From positions 682,001 through 746,000 of the forward strand of contig NZ_CP104272.1 of assembly GCF_025244865.1 (NCBI RefSeq): 64,000 nucleotides of DNA, in the 5' to 3' direction. Position numbers and translations under genes: made by a program. This DNA comes from Arthrobacter sp. zg-Y1110 (GTDB lineage Bacteria; Actinomycetota; Actinomycetes; Actinomycetales; Micrococcaceae). This document shows positions 18,155-25,573 of the stretch, piece by piece. Under the pieces are notes generated by a model. It saw only the letters and a program-made list of their open reading frames with translations, searched no databases and had not been told where the DNA came from. Numbering within the stretch: the first letter of the stretch is position 1; each line of letters starts with the position of its first letter.

Positions 18155-19639
18155 TTATGCGGAGGGTCGACCCGCCGCCTCCGCAGCCAACAGGTCCCGG
18201 AACGCCGAATTCGGGTGTGCGTTGGGGAGGACGCGGCGTACCCGTTCCAGCGCTTCCAATGGAGTCACTCCTGCGGCCCGGGCGCCGTAGAGAGCGGCAA
18301 CCGTAGGCGTCCGGGACTCGGCGCGCACGCAGTGCAGCAGCACCTTCTTGCCCTCGGCACGGAAACGTTCGACGGCGGCGGCAGCCTCCTGCAGCACGTA
18401 GCCGGCGTAGGCATTGGAATCCGCGGCAGCCGAATCGACCAGCCAGAACGTCGCGTGGTTCTCCGGCGCAATGCCGGGCACGTCTGCAGTGCCCAGCCGG
18501 CACAAGGAAACGACTGCATCAATGCCCAGTTCGGCAGTCCTGGCCACTGCGCCCACGCCACCGAGCCAGACGCCGTCGTCGTCCGGGTGCTGGACCAGGA
18601 CATCGGTCCTGCTCCACGAGCTGTAGTCGTGGTGCTCGGCCCGCGGCCACTCCTGCGTACGACGCCCCGCCCCGGAGGCGAGTTCGACGCCGAGGGTCAT
18701 CAGGTCGTGTGCCCGCAGTCCCGGCCAGCCGTGCAGGTTGCGGCGCCATTCAAAGGGAACGGCGGAGTAGCCGTAGGCGGCGCCCAGGAGGGAGCCTGCG
18801 ATGGCGGCCACCGTGTCGGTGTCGCGGCCGCCGCGGACCGCCTCTTCGAGCCCGGCCCGGAGATGATCGGGGCCGGAAGCGGTGCGGGTGGTGGAGATGG
18901 CGCTCCATGCACCCTGGAGTGCTTCCACTACCCAGCCGTTCTTCGTGAAGTCACGCGGCCGGGAGCGTTCGGCGGTTTCGATCCGCTCCAGCCACACTGC
19001 GGCGCGGTCCGCCGGCAGCAGGGGCAGGCCGGTGCGGATTTCCAGCTTGCCGGTCAGGACGGCGTCGCGGATGGCAACGCACCAGAGGCCGCAGGCTTCC
19101 TGGGCGTCGTCTTCCACGTGGGTGAGCGCGCTGAGTACGCCGGCCGCCGCCATGAGTTCGGCGGGCTCCCGGTCCAGATAGGCCAGGGCCAGGGGAGCGG
19201 TGCGCATCAGAGAGCCGTTGCCGGCGCTGCGGCCGGCGCGGGTGTGGAACTCCTGGGCAGCACGGGTGAAATCGTCGGCGGTCGGGTCGGTCCGGCCGTC
19301 GTCGTCGGCGATGCGGCGGGCGCGGGCAATGACGTTGCTGGTCTGCGCGCCGACGTCCTTGGCGCCGCGTGCCCAGTCGGTCCAGGAGCGGACCACGGAT
19401 GTGAGTGCTTCCGGTGTGGTTCCGGCGTCGAGGAATGCTTCGGCGATGGGGATCGCCATGGAGGTATCGTCGGTCCATTCGGCCGGGTCGAATCCGAAGG
19501 GGCCGCCGCCCTTCATCGTGACCTCGGCGTCGTCCGGCAGGGGAGCGCCGAACTCGTAGCCGGCGCCGAGGGCGTCTCCGGCGGCCAAGGCGACGAGGAC
19601 ACCGGCGGCGCGGTGGTTCTGCTGTGAGTTCAGGTTCAT
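18155..19639 (-). CDS. ADP-ribosylglycohydrolase fused to a dual-specificity-phosphatase-like domain
   Basis: A 494-residue fusion. Residues about 10-315 are an ADP-ribosylglycohydrolase (DraG/ARH family), a di-metal enzyme that removes ADP-ribose from proteins or small molecules. Metal-site motifs are present: GDALGAGYEF at 21-30, WTDDTS at 55-60 and GRDTDT at 271-276. Residues about 340-490 form a cysteine-phosphatase fold with an intact C-x5-R loop, HCVRAESR, giving C437 and R443. A family-typical aspartate upstream is not obvious. The start overlaps the ARPP-1 stop by 4 nt (ATGA), showing coupling. The fusion suggests successive removal of ADP-ribose and of a phosphate, for example from ADP-ribose-1''-phosphate-like products; that reaction is inference. 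Confidence 0.9.
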   Translation of the reverse strand: MNLNSQQNHRAAGVLVALAAGDALGAGYEFGAPLPDDAEVTMKGGGPFGFDPAEWTDDTSMAIPIAEAFLDAGTTPEALTSVVRSWTDWARGAKDVGAQTSNVIARARRIADDDGRTDPTADDFTRAAQEFHTRAGRSAGNGSLMRTAPLALAYLDREPAELMAAAGVLSALTHVEDDAQEACGLWCVAIRDAVLTGKLEIRTGLPLLPADRAAVWLERIETAERSRPRDFTKNGWVVEALQGAWSAISTTRTASGPDHLRAGLEEAVRGGRDTDTVAAIAGSLLGAAYGYSAVPFEWRRNLHGWPGLRAHDLMTLGVELASGAGRRTQEWPRAEHHDYSSWSRTDVLVQHPDDDGVWLGGVGAVARTAELGIDAVVSLCRLGTADVPGIAPENHATFWLVDSAAADSNAYAGYVLQEAAAAVERFRAEGKKVLLHCVRAESRTPTVAALYGARAAGVTPLEALERVRRVLPNAHPNSAFRDLLAAEAAGRPSA

Positions 19640-20577
19640 AGGGCCTCCATAAGTGGATGTTTGGTGTTCCAGCAGGATAGGTGGGCGATATCGGGTTCCC
19701 GGTTGGGGAGCCGGACGGCCATGCCTTCTGCGATGACGGGGCCGTGGATCCCCAAGATGTTACGGCTGCGCATTGAGTCGTGGCGCCGGACGCCCTCGCT
19801 GTAGAACTCGCCGAAGTCGATGGTTCCGGCGATGGCAGCAAAGTCACGAGCGAGCTGACCGGGCATCGGTACGGTGCTCTGGGCCTCGGGCAACAGTGCC
19901 GCATCGAGCAGGGCAGCGTCCATGAGTTGCTGGTAATGGCGTCGGAACAAAGTAGCGGTGCCGAAAACTTCCAGCAGCAGGGGTTGTCCGCTGGCACCGA
20001 TCACCACGCCGCGCTGGCCCTCCAGCGGCTCCGGTACGGAGCTGGCGAAGCGGTGCCTGTCACGGCTGCCAAACCTGTCCAAGTGCTCGGGAAGAGAACT
20101 GGTGGCCGAGGGTCCGCGGGCGGTATCGAAACGCCGGACCCGTTCCCAGATCTGCTCCTGCCGTCGACCTCCGGATTGGGTGGACCCGGCGCCAGCTAGC
20201 TCGGCGCGGACGTTTAGCGGTGCCCTCCGTGCCTGGCGGTGGTGTGTGTTCTGGCCGGTTTCCCACCGTCCTGCCTCGACGCAGAACGTGTCGATGTCCA
20301 TGGTTTCGCCCGCGTCAATGAGGACGTCGCGGGCGCAGGTGCGGTGTTGCTGTCCCCCTTCCAGCAGTTCACCTTCGAGCAGTAGGGCCGCGCGTTTTCC
20401 GTTGTTCCGGACTGTTAGCTGGCCCACCCTGGCACCCGTCGCCAGCTCGGAGACGGCAAGGTCTGCGTGGAGTCCGGTGCTGATGCCGAGCCTCCCGCGT
20501 CCGGCTGTCCATACGGGAAAGATCGTAAGTGGGCCGGCGGCAGTGCCGGCGCCGACGTGGAGTTGTGGAATCTGCAT
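19636..20577 (-). CDS. ARPP-1 family protein (ADP-ribosylglycohydrolase-associated)
   Basis: A 313-residue soluble protein that I recognise as the ARPP-1 domain, defined by its association with ADP-ribosylglycohydrolases and phosphatase/rhodanese folds in predicted NAD-derivative pathways. Visible landmarks are FPVWTAGRGR near residue 20, LLLEGELLEGGQQHRT near 75-90, FCVEAGRW near 107 and GVVIGASGQPLLLEVFG near 200. No catalytic residues are established. ATG 20577 is set by a strong GAGGAGG just upstream; the long open frame beyond it crosses the promoter. It is the first gene of the minus-strand NAD-module operon and overlaps the next gene by 4 nt. Confidence 0.82.
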   Translation of the reverse strand: MQIPQLHVGAGTAAGPLTIFPVWTAGRGRLGISTGLHADLAVSELATGARVGQLTVRNNGKRAALLLEGELLEGGQQHRTCARDVLIDAGETMDIDTFCVEAGRWETGQNTHHRQARRAPLNVRAELAGAGSTQSGGRRQEQIWERVRRFDTARGPSATSSLPEHLDRFGSRDRHRFASSVPEPLEGQRGVVIGASGQPLLLEVFGTATLFRRHYQQLMDAALLDAALLPEAQSTVPMPGQLARDFAAIAGTIDFGEFYSEGVRRHDSMRSRNILGIHGPVIAEGMAVRLPNREPDIAHLSCWNTKHPLMEAL

Positions 20578-20592
20578 GTCGAACCTCCTCGC

Positions 20593-20663
20593 TTTAGCGC
20601 AAATGTGAGCTAAGTAGTTCCAGTATGCACCGGTTGCATCTTTTGCGCAAGATTGAGATAAAT
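20593..20663. promoter_or_regulatory. Pair of 23-bp direct-repeat operators in the divergent NAD-module promoter
   Basis: Two copies of TTTWGCGCAA-N3-TGAGMTAART lie at 20593-20615 and 20641-20663, 48 bp apart centre to centre. The first also contains TTAGC...GCTAA dyad symmetry. Copy 1 lies next to the ARPP-1 ribosome site; copy 2 covers the -10 of the regulator promoter. The NrtR-like protein encoded at 20670 is the expected ligand, giving joint control and autoregulation. Confidence 0.68.
20634..20662 (+). promoter_or_regulatory. Promoter of the NrtR-like gene
   Basis: TTGCAT (20634-20639), a 17-bp spacer and GATAAA (20657-20662). Transcription would start at or within a base or two of the ATG at 20670, so the message is predicted to be leaderless. 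Confidence 0.55.
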
Positions 20664-20669
20664 GAGGGT

Positions 20670-21335
20670 ATGAGTGAGTCCCGTACGCCCTTGTCCCTCC
20701 TGGATTATCCGCGTCCTTCCGTGGCTGTGGACACCGCAGCGCTGACCGTGGCTGGGGACGAACTGATGGTCCTACTCGTACGCAGGCGGGAGGAACACCA
20801 CGCGGGGGAGTGGGCGCTGCCTGGCACGTTCCTGCGGGAACGTGAAACTCTGGCGGATGCCGTCCTGCGATCCCTCCGGGACAAGGCTGGAATCGAGGGG
20901 AGGGTCCCGCAGCAGCTCCATGTCTTCGATGATCCGGACCGGGATGACCGGGGCTGGACACTGTCCGTAGCCCATGTGGACGCAGTCCCGTTCCGGGAGC
21001 TGGAAGCCCCGCTGCAGTCCGACGATGTCCGTCTGGCTTCGATCGCGGAGGAGGCGGACCTGATCGCTGCTCTGCCCTACGGCCACGCAGATATGGTGCT
21101 CCTGGCGCTTGAGCGAATGCGGCAGGACTATGCGCAGACCCCCGATCCGGCAGGCCTGCTGCACGACCCCTTCACGCTGAAGGAACTTCGGGACCTGCAC
21201 GAGGCGGTGGCCGGCCGGCCGCTGATGCGCGACACCTTCCGCCGGCAGATGGAACCGCAACTGGCCGGTACCGGGCAGATGTCGGACGGCACCCGCGGAC
21301 GGCCGTCGCGGTTGTGGCGGCACGGAGAGCGTTAA
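20670..21335 (+). CDS. NrtR-like transcriptional regulator (Nudix-type effector domain plus winged HTH)
   Basis: A 221-residue protein. Residues about 15-150 form a Nudix fold, but the Nudix box is degenerate: GTFLRERETLADAVLRSLRD lacks the metal-binding glutamates of the REuxEE core, as in NrtR regulators that bind ADP-ribose without hydrolysing it. The C-terminal 70 residues (DPFTLKELRDLHEAVAGRPL...MRDTFRRQM) are the winged HTH characteristic of NrtR. ATG 20670 is used; the frame extends to 20625 but that ATG lies upstream of the predicted promoter -10. It is divergent from the ARPP-1/glycohydrolase/SIR2 operon and probably represses it, with ADP-ribose or a relative as the inducer. Confidence 0.88.
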   Translation: MSESRTPLSLLDYPRPSVAVDTAALTVAGDELMVLLVRRREEHHAGEWALPGTFLRERETLADAVLRSLRDKAGIEGRVPQQLHVFDDPDRDDRGWTLSVAHVDAVPFRELEAPLQSDDVRLASIAEEADLIAALPYGHADMVLLALERMRQDYAQTPDPAGLLHDPFTLKELRDLHEAVAGRPLMRDTFRRQMEPQLAGTGQMSDGTRGRPSRLWRHGER

Positions 21336-21520
21336 GTACCCTCCATTCCGAACTCAAGGGTAGTGACACCCCACGAAAAGACATCAGCTCTAGCACTTGT
21401 GCGGCACGGGCAGCACACCCCTTTTCTTGGCAGAACAACACCTGAATAAATGTGCAATTCAGAAGTGTGCTTTTCATTTTTGGATTCTCGATCGTGCTGT
21501 GCCTGTTCTTTATGACGCTT

Positions 21521-21549
21521 TTGAGTATTGGTGTCCGTACTGCTATAAA
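21521..21549 (+). promoter_or_regulatory. Near-consensus sigma-A promoter
   Basis: TTGAGT (21521-21526), exactly 17 bp, then TATAAA (21544-21549). It drives the small membrane-protein gene starting at 21620, leaving a leader of about 64 nt. It lies in an AT-rich stretch (about 21400-21620) unlike the rest of the window. Confidence 0.72.
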
Positions 21550-21619
21550 AGCTAGGCAAGTATATGGCTAAGCCCGCGGTACTTTTCTGCTGGCATGGCC
21601 TCACAAATGGGGGAAATAA

Positions 21620-22174
21620 GTGGACATCTTTGTAAATCTGGCGGAAATTCTGTCCGCCGTCGGTACTGTAGGGGCGCTGTTCTTCATCGCGAACCAGACG
21701 AAGCAAGCCAACAATGCGCTGGAGCATACGCAGAACATGCTCAGCATTGAGCAGGAGCGGGAACTTCGAGCGGTAGAGGACCAGGCACGGCAGCAGGCTA
21801 CCGGAATCGTCTCATGGCCCGCCATACTGACGCCAGAACAGGGAAAGCAATCCTGGGGACTGATCGTAGACAACAGGACCTCGGCACCGGTATTTTCGTT
21901 GCAGGTACTTCGCGAAGCAGGTGAAACTAACAAGGGCGTGCAGATCGCCCGGGTTGCCAAGCAAATAGCCATTCTTCCGCCGGGGCGCTACTTCGTATCT
22001 GATCGAAAAGATGATGGGTTCCCGACGCTGTTGAAAGACGACGTAACAGAGCCTATTTTGAAAAACTCCGGTTACCTGGCGTCGTTGACGTTCACCGACA
22101 GCAATGGGAAGACTTGGATGAGGGACGCGCGAGGAAGCCTGTCTCCTCTGGAATCACCCGCCAAAGCGGCGTAA
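21620..22174 (+). CDS. Hypothetical membrane-anchored protein
   Basis: A 184-residue protein I do not recognise. The first 25 residues (MDIFVNLAEILSAVGTVGALFF) form one hydrophobic helix. A predicted coiled segment follows (NQTKQANNALEHTQNMLSIEQERELRAVEDQARQQA), then a soluble beta-rich domain of about 110 residues (SWGLIVDNRTSAPVFSLQVL...LPPGRYFVSD). The architecture is that of a single-pass protein with a cytoplasmic sensor-like head; small proteins of this layout occur in defence islands but no function can be given. The GTG start has GGGGG at a normal distance. It has its own promoter and terminator, so it is a monocistron between the NAD module and the AddAB-like operon. Confidence 0.7.
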   Translation: MDIFVNLAEILSAVGTVGALFFIANQTKQANNALEHTQNMLSIEQERELRAVEDQARQQATGIVSWPAILTPEQGKQSWGLIVDNRTSAPVFSLQVLREAGETNKGVQIARVAKQIAILPPGRYFVSDRKDDGFPTLLKDDVTEPILKNSGYLASLTFTDSNGKTWMRDARGSLSPLESPAKAA

Positions 22175-22191
22175 GCCTCCGTAGCACCGAC

Positions 22192-22223
22192 GCCCTCCAG
22201 CATCCGACAGGATGCCGGAGGGC
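22192..22223 (+). terminator. Rho-independent terminator
   Basis: A 14-bp stem with one A-C mismatch (22192-22205 with 22210-22223) and a GACA loop, followed by TTCGTTTTA. It lies between the hypothetical gene (ends 22174) and the convergent AddA-like gene (ends 22235), so it separates the two transcription units. Confidence 0.85.
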
Positions 22224-22234
22224 TTCGTTTTACC

Positions 22235-25200
22235 TTAGCCCCGGGTCCGCCGCAGGACCTCGGCACCGCTCGCTCGGCAGAAAATCAGCACCAATTCGCT
22301 GACCTCCTCGCCAGTGATCCGGCTAATCATCTTGGCGTAACTGCCCAACTGCCGCCAGTACGCAGCCGCCTGCTCCTCGCTGACGCTGATGTCAGTCTTG
22401 AAGTCGGCAACCACCAGGGTGCCGTCATCCTCCCGGTACATCAGATCAATGATGCCCTCCACGGTGTGGCCGGTCTCCGGCACCACGACCGGCAGTTCCA
22501 GCCAGTGTTCGCGTTCGGCAGCCCGACGGACCGGCGTACTTTCCAGGGCGGCCCGGGCGGACGCCTCCAGATCGGCAGCGTTCCGCAGCCCCGCACCGGA
22601 GGCGACATCGGCTGCCAGACCAGAGAGCGACGGGGACAGCTTCAGGTCCGTGAGTTCGAGCAGACGGTGCAACGAGGTGCCGAACACGGTTCCATGTTCC
22701 TCCGGCTTGCCTGCGAACGCGGGAAGCCGTTCCTCTTCCCCTACAGGAACCGTGAACGTACCTGCGGTTCCGTAGTCCGTCGTGACCCCGGCGTCGCTGC
22801 CCTTGGCAAGGGCAGTGACCGAGGTACGGGACACCCGTGCCGACGCCGCGGCCCACCCGGTGCTCGAGGACAGCCAGCCGGCAAACTCCGGCACCGGATC
22901 GGCCGAGGCCTGTGCCTTGTGCAGCGGCGGGAGATCTTCGGGCAGTTCCAGATCCGGGGCCAGCTCGAGGGTATTCTCCTTCGCCAGCAGACCGCTGAGA
23001 CTGCTGGATGACCCGTTGTAGTGCGAGACCACCAAATGGCTTTCGGCCCGGGTACAGGCAACGTAGAGCAGCCGACGGCGTTCCGCTTCCGTGAACATCT
23101 TCTCCGTCCCGGCCGCTTCCTCGTAGCCATGGGTCTCGACGTCCTTGTGGAAACGGACATAGACGTTGCCTGCCACATCCCAGAGGGCAGGTGCGGACGA
23201 GTGCATGGGAGCGGAGCCCGCGCCGGCCAGGATAACCATCGGGAATTCCAGACCCTTGGACGCGTGGATGGTCATGATCCGCACCGCCTGCATGTCCGTC
23301 TCGGGGACCATGGCCTCCTTGACGCGGGCGTTTTCCTCCTGCTGCGAGGCCGCCCAGGCCAGATAATCCCGCAGACCGCCGTGGGTCGCCTCGGACCAGG
23401 CCCGCGCCTGGTCAATCACGAACCGGATCCGCCGCCACACGTCACGGTAGCGCGGGGTATCGGTTGCCGCTTCCAGCACCCGCCGGTCGGCGGCGATCCG
23501 CTCGATCAGCTCGGCCGGGGAGAGCAGCTGCTGTTCCCGGTGCAGGGACCGAAGGTAACCCAAGGCCTTCCCCACGGGTGAGTCTTCCTGTCCCTCCGGC
23601 ACCCGTGCATACAGGTTCCAGGCTCCGCCGGCTTGCTTCCAGCAGAACAGGTCGTCGTCGCCGCAGGCAAAGAGCGCCGAGCGCAAGGCCAGCACGAGGG
23701 CCGCCTGGTCGGCGGTGTTGGCCAGCGTCCGCAGCGCCAGCAGCAGATCGGTCACCTCCTGGGTGGCGTAGACCAGCGAGGATGCTTCGGCCCGGTATTC
23801 AATGCCGGCTGCGTCGAGCGCGTCCTCCAAGTAGGGCAGTGCGGTGCGGGTGGGCAGGAGGATGCAGACATCCTGCAGCTCGAGCGCCCGCCGGGCAAAG
23901 TCATCCTTGTTCCCGGCCTGATGCTGCCAGGCGTCCGTGCCGCCGCTGCCGGTCGCCACCCGGATGGCCGCGGCGACGTCGGCGGCTTCCTGGCGGTTGC
24001 GGCTAGCTGCGCTGACTTTGCCGTTCTCATCCGGAGCGGGATCCGTGCGCCCCAGTACGACGACGGCGGGCCCGTCGTCGTCGTTCCAAGCCGGCCGGTC
24101 GGGGTCCGGCGCCAGTTCGGCGTAGTCCGGCTGAACGGTCCCGTTGGGTTCAATCAGCTTCTTGAACACCTTGTTGATCCAGTCCAGCAGGGGCTCCGTG
24201 GAGCGGAAGTTGGTCTGCAGGGCGGCGATGTGGGAGCCGGGATCCGCCTCGGCACGGGCACGTGCGGCGAGGAACGTGGCGATATCGGCGCGCCGGAAAC
24301 GGTAAATGGACTGTTTCGGATCGCCCACCATAAACAGGCGTCCCGGGGCCACCGGGAGGTCCTCCCAGCCGTCGGTGCCGCAGCTGGTGTCCGCGGCGAG
24401 GCGGACGGCGATTTCCGCCTGGACGGGGTCGGTGTCCTGGAATTCGTCGAGCATGAGATGGGTGTAGCGCCGGTGCAGGGGCAGCCGCGCGGGGGCGTCG
24501 GCTTCCGTTTCGCCGACCAGCAGGTCGCGGGCATGGACGAGCAGGTCGTGGTACTCCAGTTCACCGCTGCGCTGCCGGACCTGCGCGGCTGCCAGCAGGA
24601 CGTCGCCCAGGACCGCGCTGACCGTGTTGACCGCCGGGGAAACCAAGCCGGCGATGAGCCCGTTCCGCTCTTCGACCAGTGCCAGGAACTGCTGCTGGAC
24701 GCTTTCGACGTCGCCGCCCCAGTTCTTTTTGGAACCCTTCCTTGCGTAGCCGGTGGAGGGCAGGGCATTCAGTACGTCGAGAATGCGGCCCAGATCACCG
24801 GAGCCGGAGACTTCCTGCAGCCGGGTGCGCCATTCCTCCACGACGGGGAAGCGCGCCATCAGCTTGTCCGCGGGGTCGGTGCAGTCGGCCTTTCGTTCGA
24901 GCACCAGCTCGGCGGCGCGGAGCAGCGGGGCGACGTCGAGCACCGGAACGGTCTGCCGCTGCGGCGGGTGGGTCCGCAGCCGGTCCCAGTTGCCGTCCAG
25001 GGCAGCGGCGACCTTCCGAAGCTGGTCCAGGGTGACACCGACGGCGAGCAGCACCCGCAGCGCGGCGTCGGCCATCGGATCGGTAAACGACGCCTGCTGC
25101 GCGTCTTCCCACCGGCGCTCGAAGGCGATCTGGGAGCGGAGCTCGTCCACCACGGTGATCAGCGGCGGAACCCCGGCCTCGATGGGGTATTCGCTGATCA

Positions 25201-25573
25201 GCCGGGCAGCGAAGGAGTGGATGGTGCCGATGGGCGCGGCATCCAGCCGGTCCAGCGCCGTATTCCGCCGTTCGGCCCCGGTACTGTCCAGCCCGTCGGT
25301 CTTGCCCAGCTCGCTGCGCAGCCGGTCCCGCAGTTCGCCGGCGGCCTTCTCGGTGAAGGTAATGGCCGCGATGCCGCCGATGTCGACGCCGCCGTCCACC
25401 AGGGCAGCAATGCGTCCAACCAGGGCATGGGTCTTGCCGCTGCCGGCGCCGGCCTCCACGAACACGGTGGTGCCCAGCTTTTCGGCGATGTCTTTCCGTG
25501 CCTGCTTGTCCTGCAGGGGCTTCTTAGTGCTGCCCGCTTTGTCCGGGGCGGGCGTGACTGTCGGCTGGCTCAT
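22235..25573 (-). CDS. UvrD/AddA-like helicase-nuclease subunit
   Basis: A 1112-residue SF1 helicase with a C-terminal nuclease, of the AddA/RecB type. Helicase motif I is EAGAGSGKTHAL (40-51), motif Ia ITFTEKAAGELRDRL, motif II LMLDEFQDTDPVQ and motif V/VI IHASKGLEFPMVIL and LLYVACTRAESHL. The last 150 residues carry a PD-(D/E)xK nuclease with GIIDLMYREDDGTLVVADFKTD, then a QLGSYAKMI helix. It would unwind and resect double-strand DNA ends with the partner encoded immediately upstream, whose stop overlaps this start by 4 nt. Chi control or RecA loading cannot be judged from sequence. Other Actinobacteria often use AdnAB; this pair could be an additional or accessory complex. Confidence 0.9.
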   Translation of the reverse strand: MSQPTVTPAPDKAGSTKKPLQDKQARKDIAEKLGTTVFVEAGAGSGKTHALVGRIAALVDGGVDIGGIAAITFTEKAAGELRDRLRSELGKTDGLDSTGAERRNTALDRLDAAPIGTIHSFAARLISEYPIEAGVPPLITVVDELRSQIAFERRWEDAQQASFTDPMADAALRVLLAVGVTLDQLRKVAAALDGNWDRLRTHPPQRQTVPVLDVAPLLRAAELVLERKADCTDPADKLMARFPVVEEWRTRLQEVSGSGDLGRILDVLNALPSTGYARKGSKKNWGGDVESVQQQFLALVEERNGLIAGLVSPAVNTVSAVLGDVLLAAAQVRQRSGELEYHDLLVHARDLLVGETEADAPARLPLHRRYTHLMLDEFQDTDPVQAEIAVRLAADTSCGTDGWEDLPVAPGRLFMVGDPKQSIYRFRRADIATFLAARARAEADPGSHIAALQTNFRSTEPLLDWINKVFKKLIEPNGTVQPDYAELAPDPDRPAWNDDDGPAVVVLGRTDPAPDENGKVSAASRNRQEAADVAAAIRVATGSGGTDAWQHQAGNKDDFARRALELQDVCILLPTRTALPYLEDALDAAGIEYRAEASSLVYATQEVTDLLLALRTLANTADQAALVLALRSALFACGDDDLFCWKQAGGAWNLYARVPEGQEDSPVGKALGYLRSLHREQQLLSPAELIERIAADRRVLEAATDTPRYRDVWRRIRFVIDQARAWSEATHGGLRDYLAWAASQQEENARVKEAMVPETDMQAVRIMTIHASKGLEFPMVILAGAGSAPMHSSAPALWDVAGNVYVRFHKDVETHGYEEAAGTEKMFTEAERRRLLYVACTRAESHLVVSHYNGSSSSLSGLLAKENTLELAPDLELPEDLPPLHKAQASADPVPEFAGWLSSSTGWAAASARVSRTSVTALAKGSDAGVTTDYGTAGTFTVPVGEEERLPAFAGKPEEHGTVFGTSLHRLLELTDLKLSPSLSGLAADVASGAGLRNAADLEASARAALESTPVRRAAEREHWLELPVVVPETGHTVEGIIDLMYREDDGTLVVADFKTDISVSEEQAAAYWRQLGSYAKMISRITGEEVSELVLIFCRASGAEVLRRTRG

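Noticed and set aside
16518..21335. Thoeris system
   Set aside because: A SIR2 effector with a sensor-like domain is present, but no TIR-domain gene lies in the window. The linked genes instead form an ADP-ribose turnover set.
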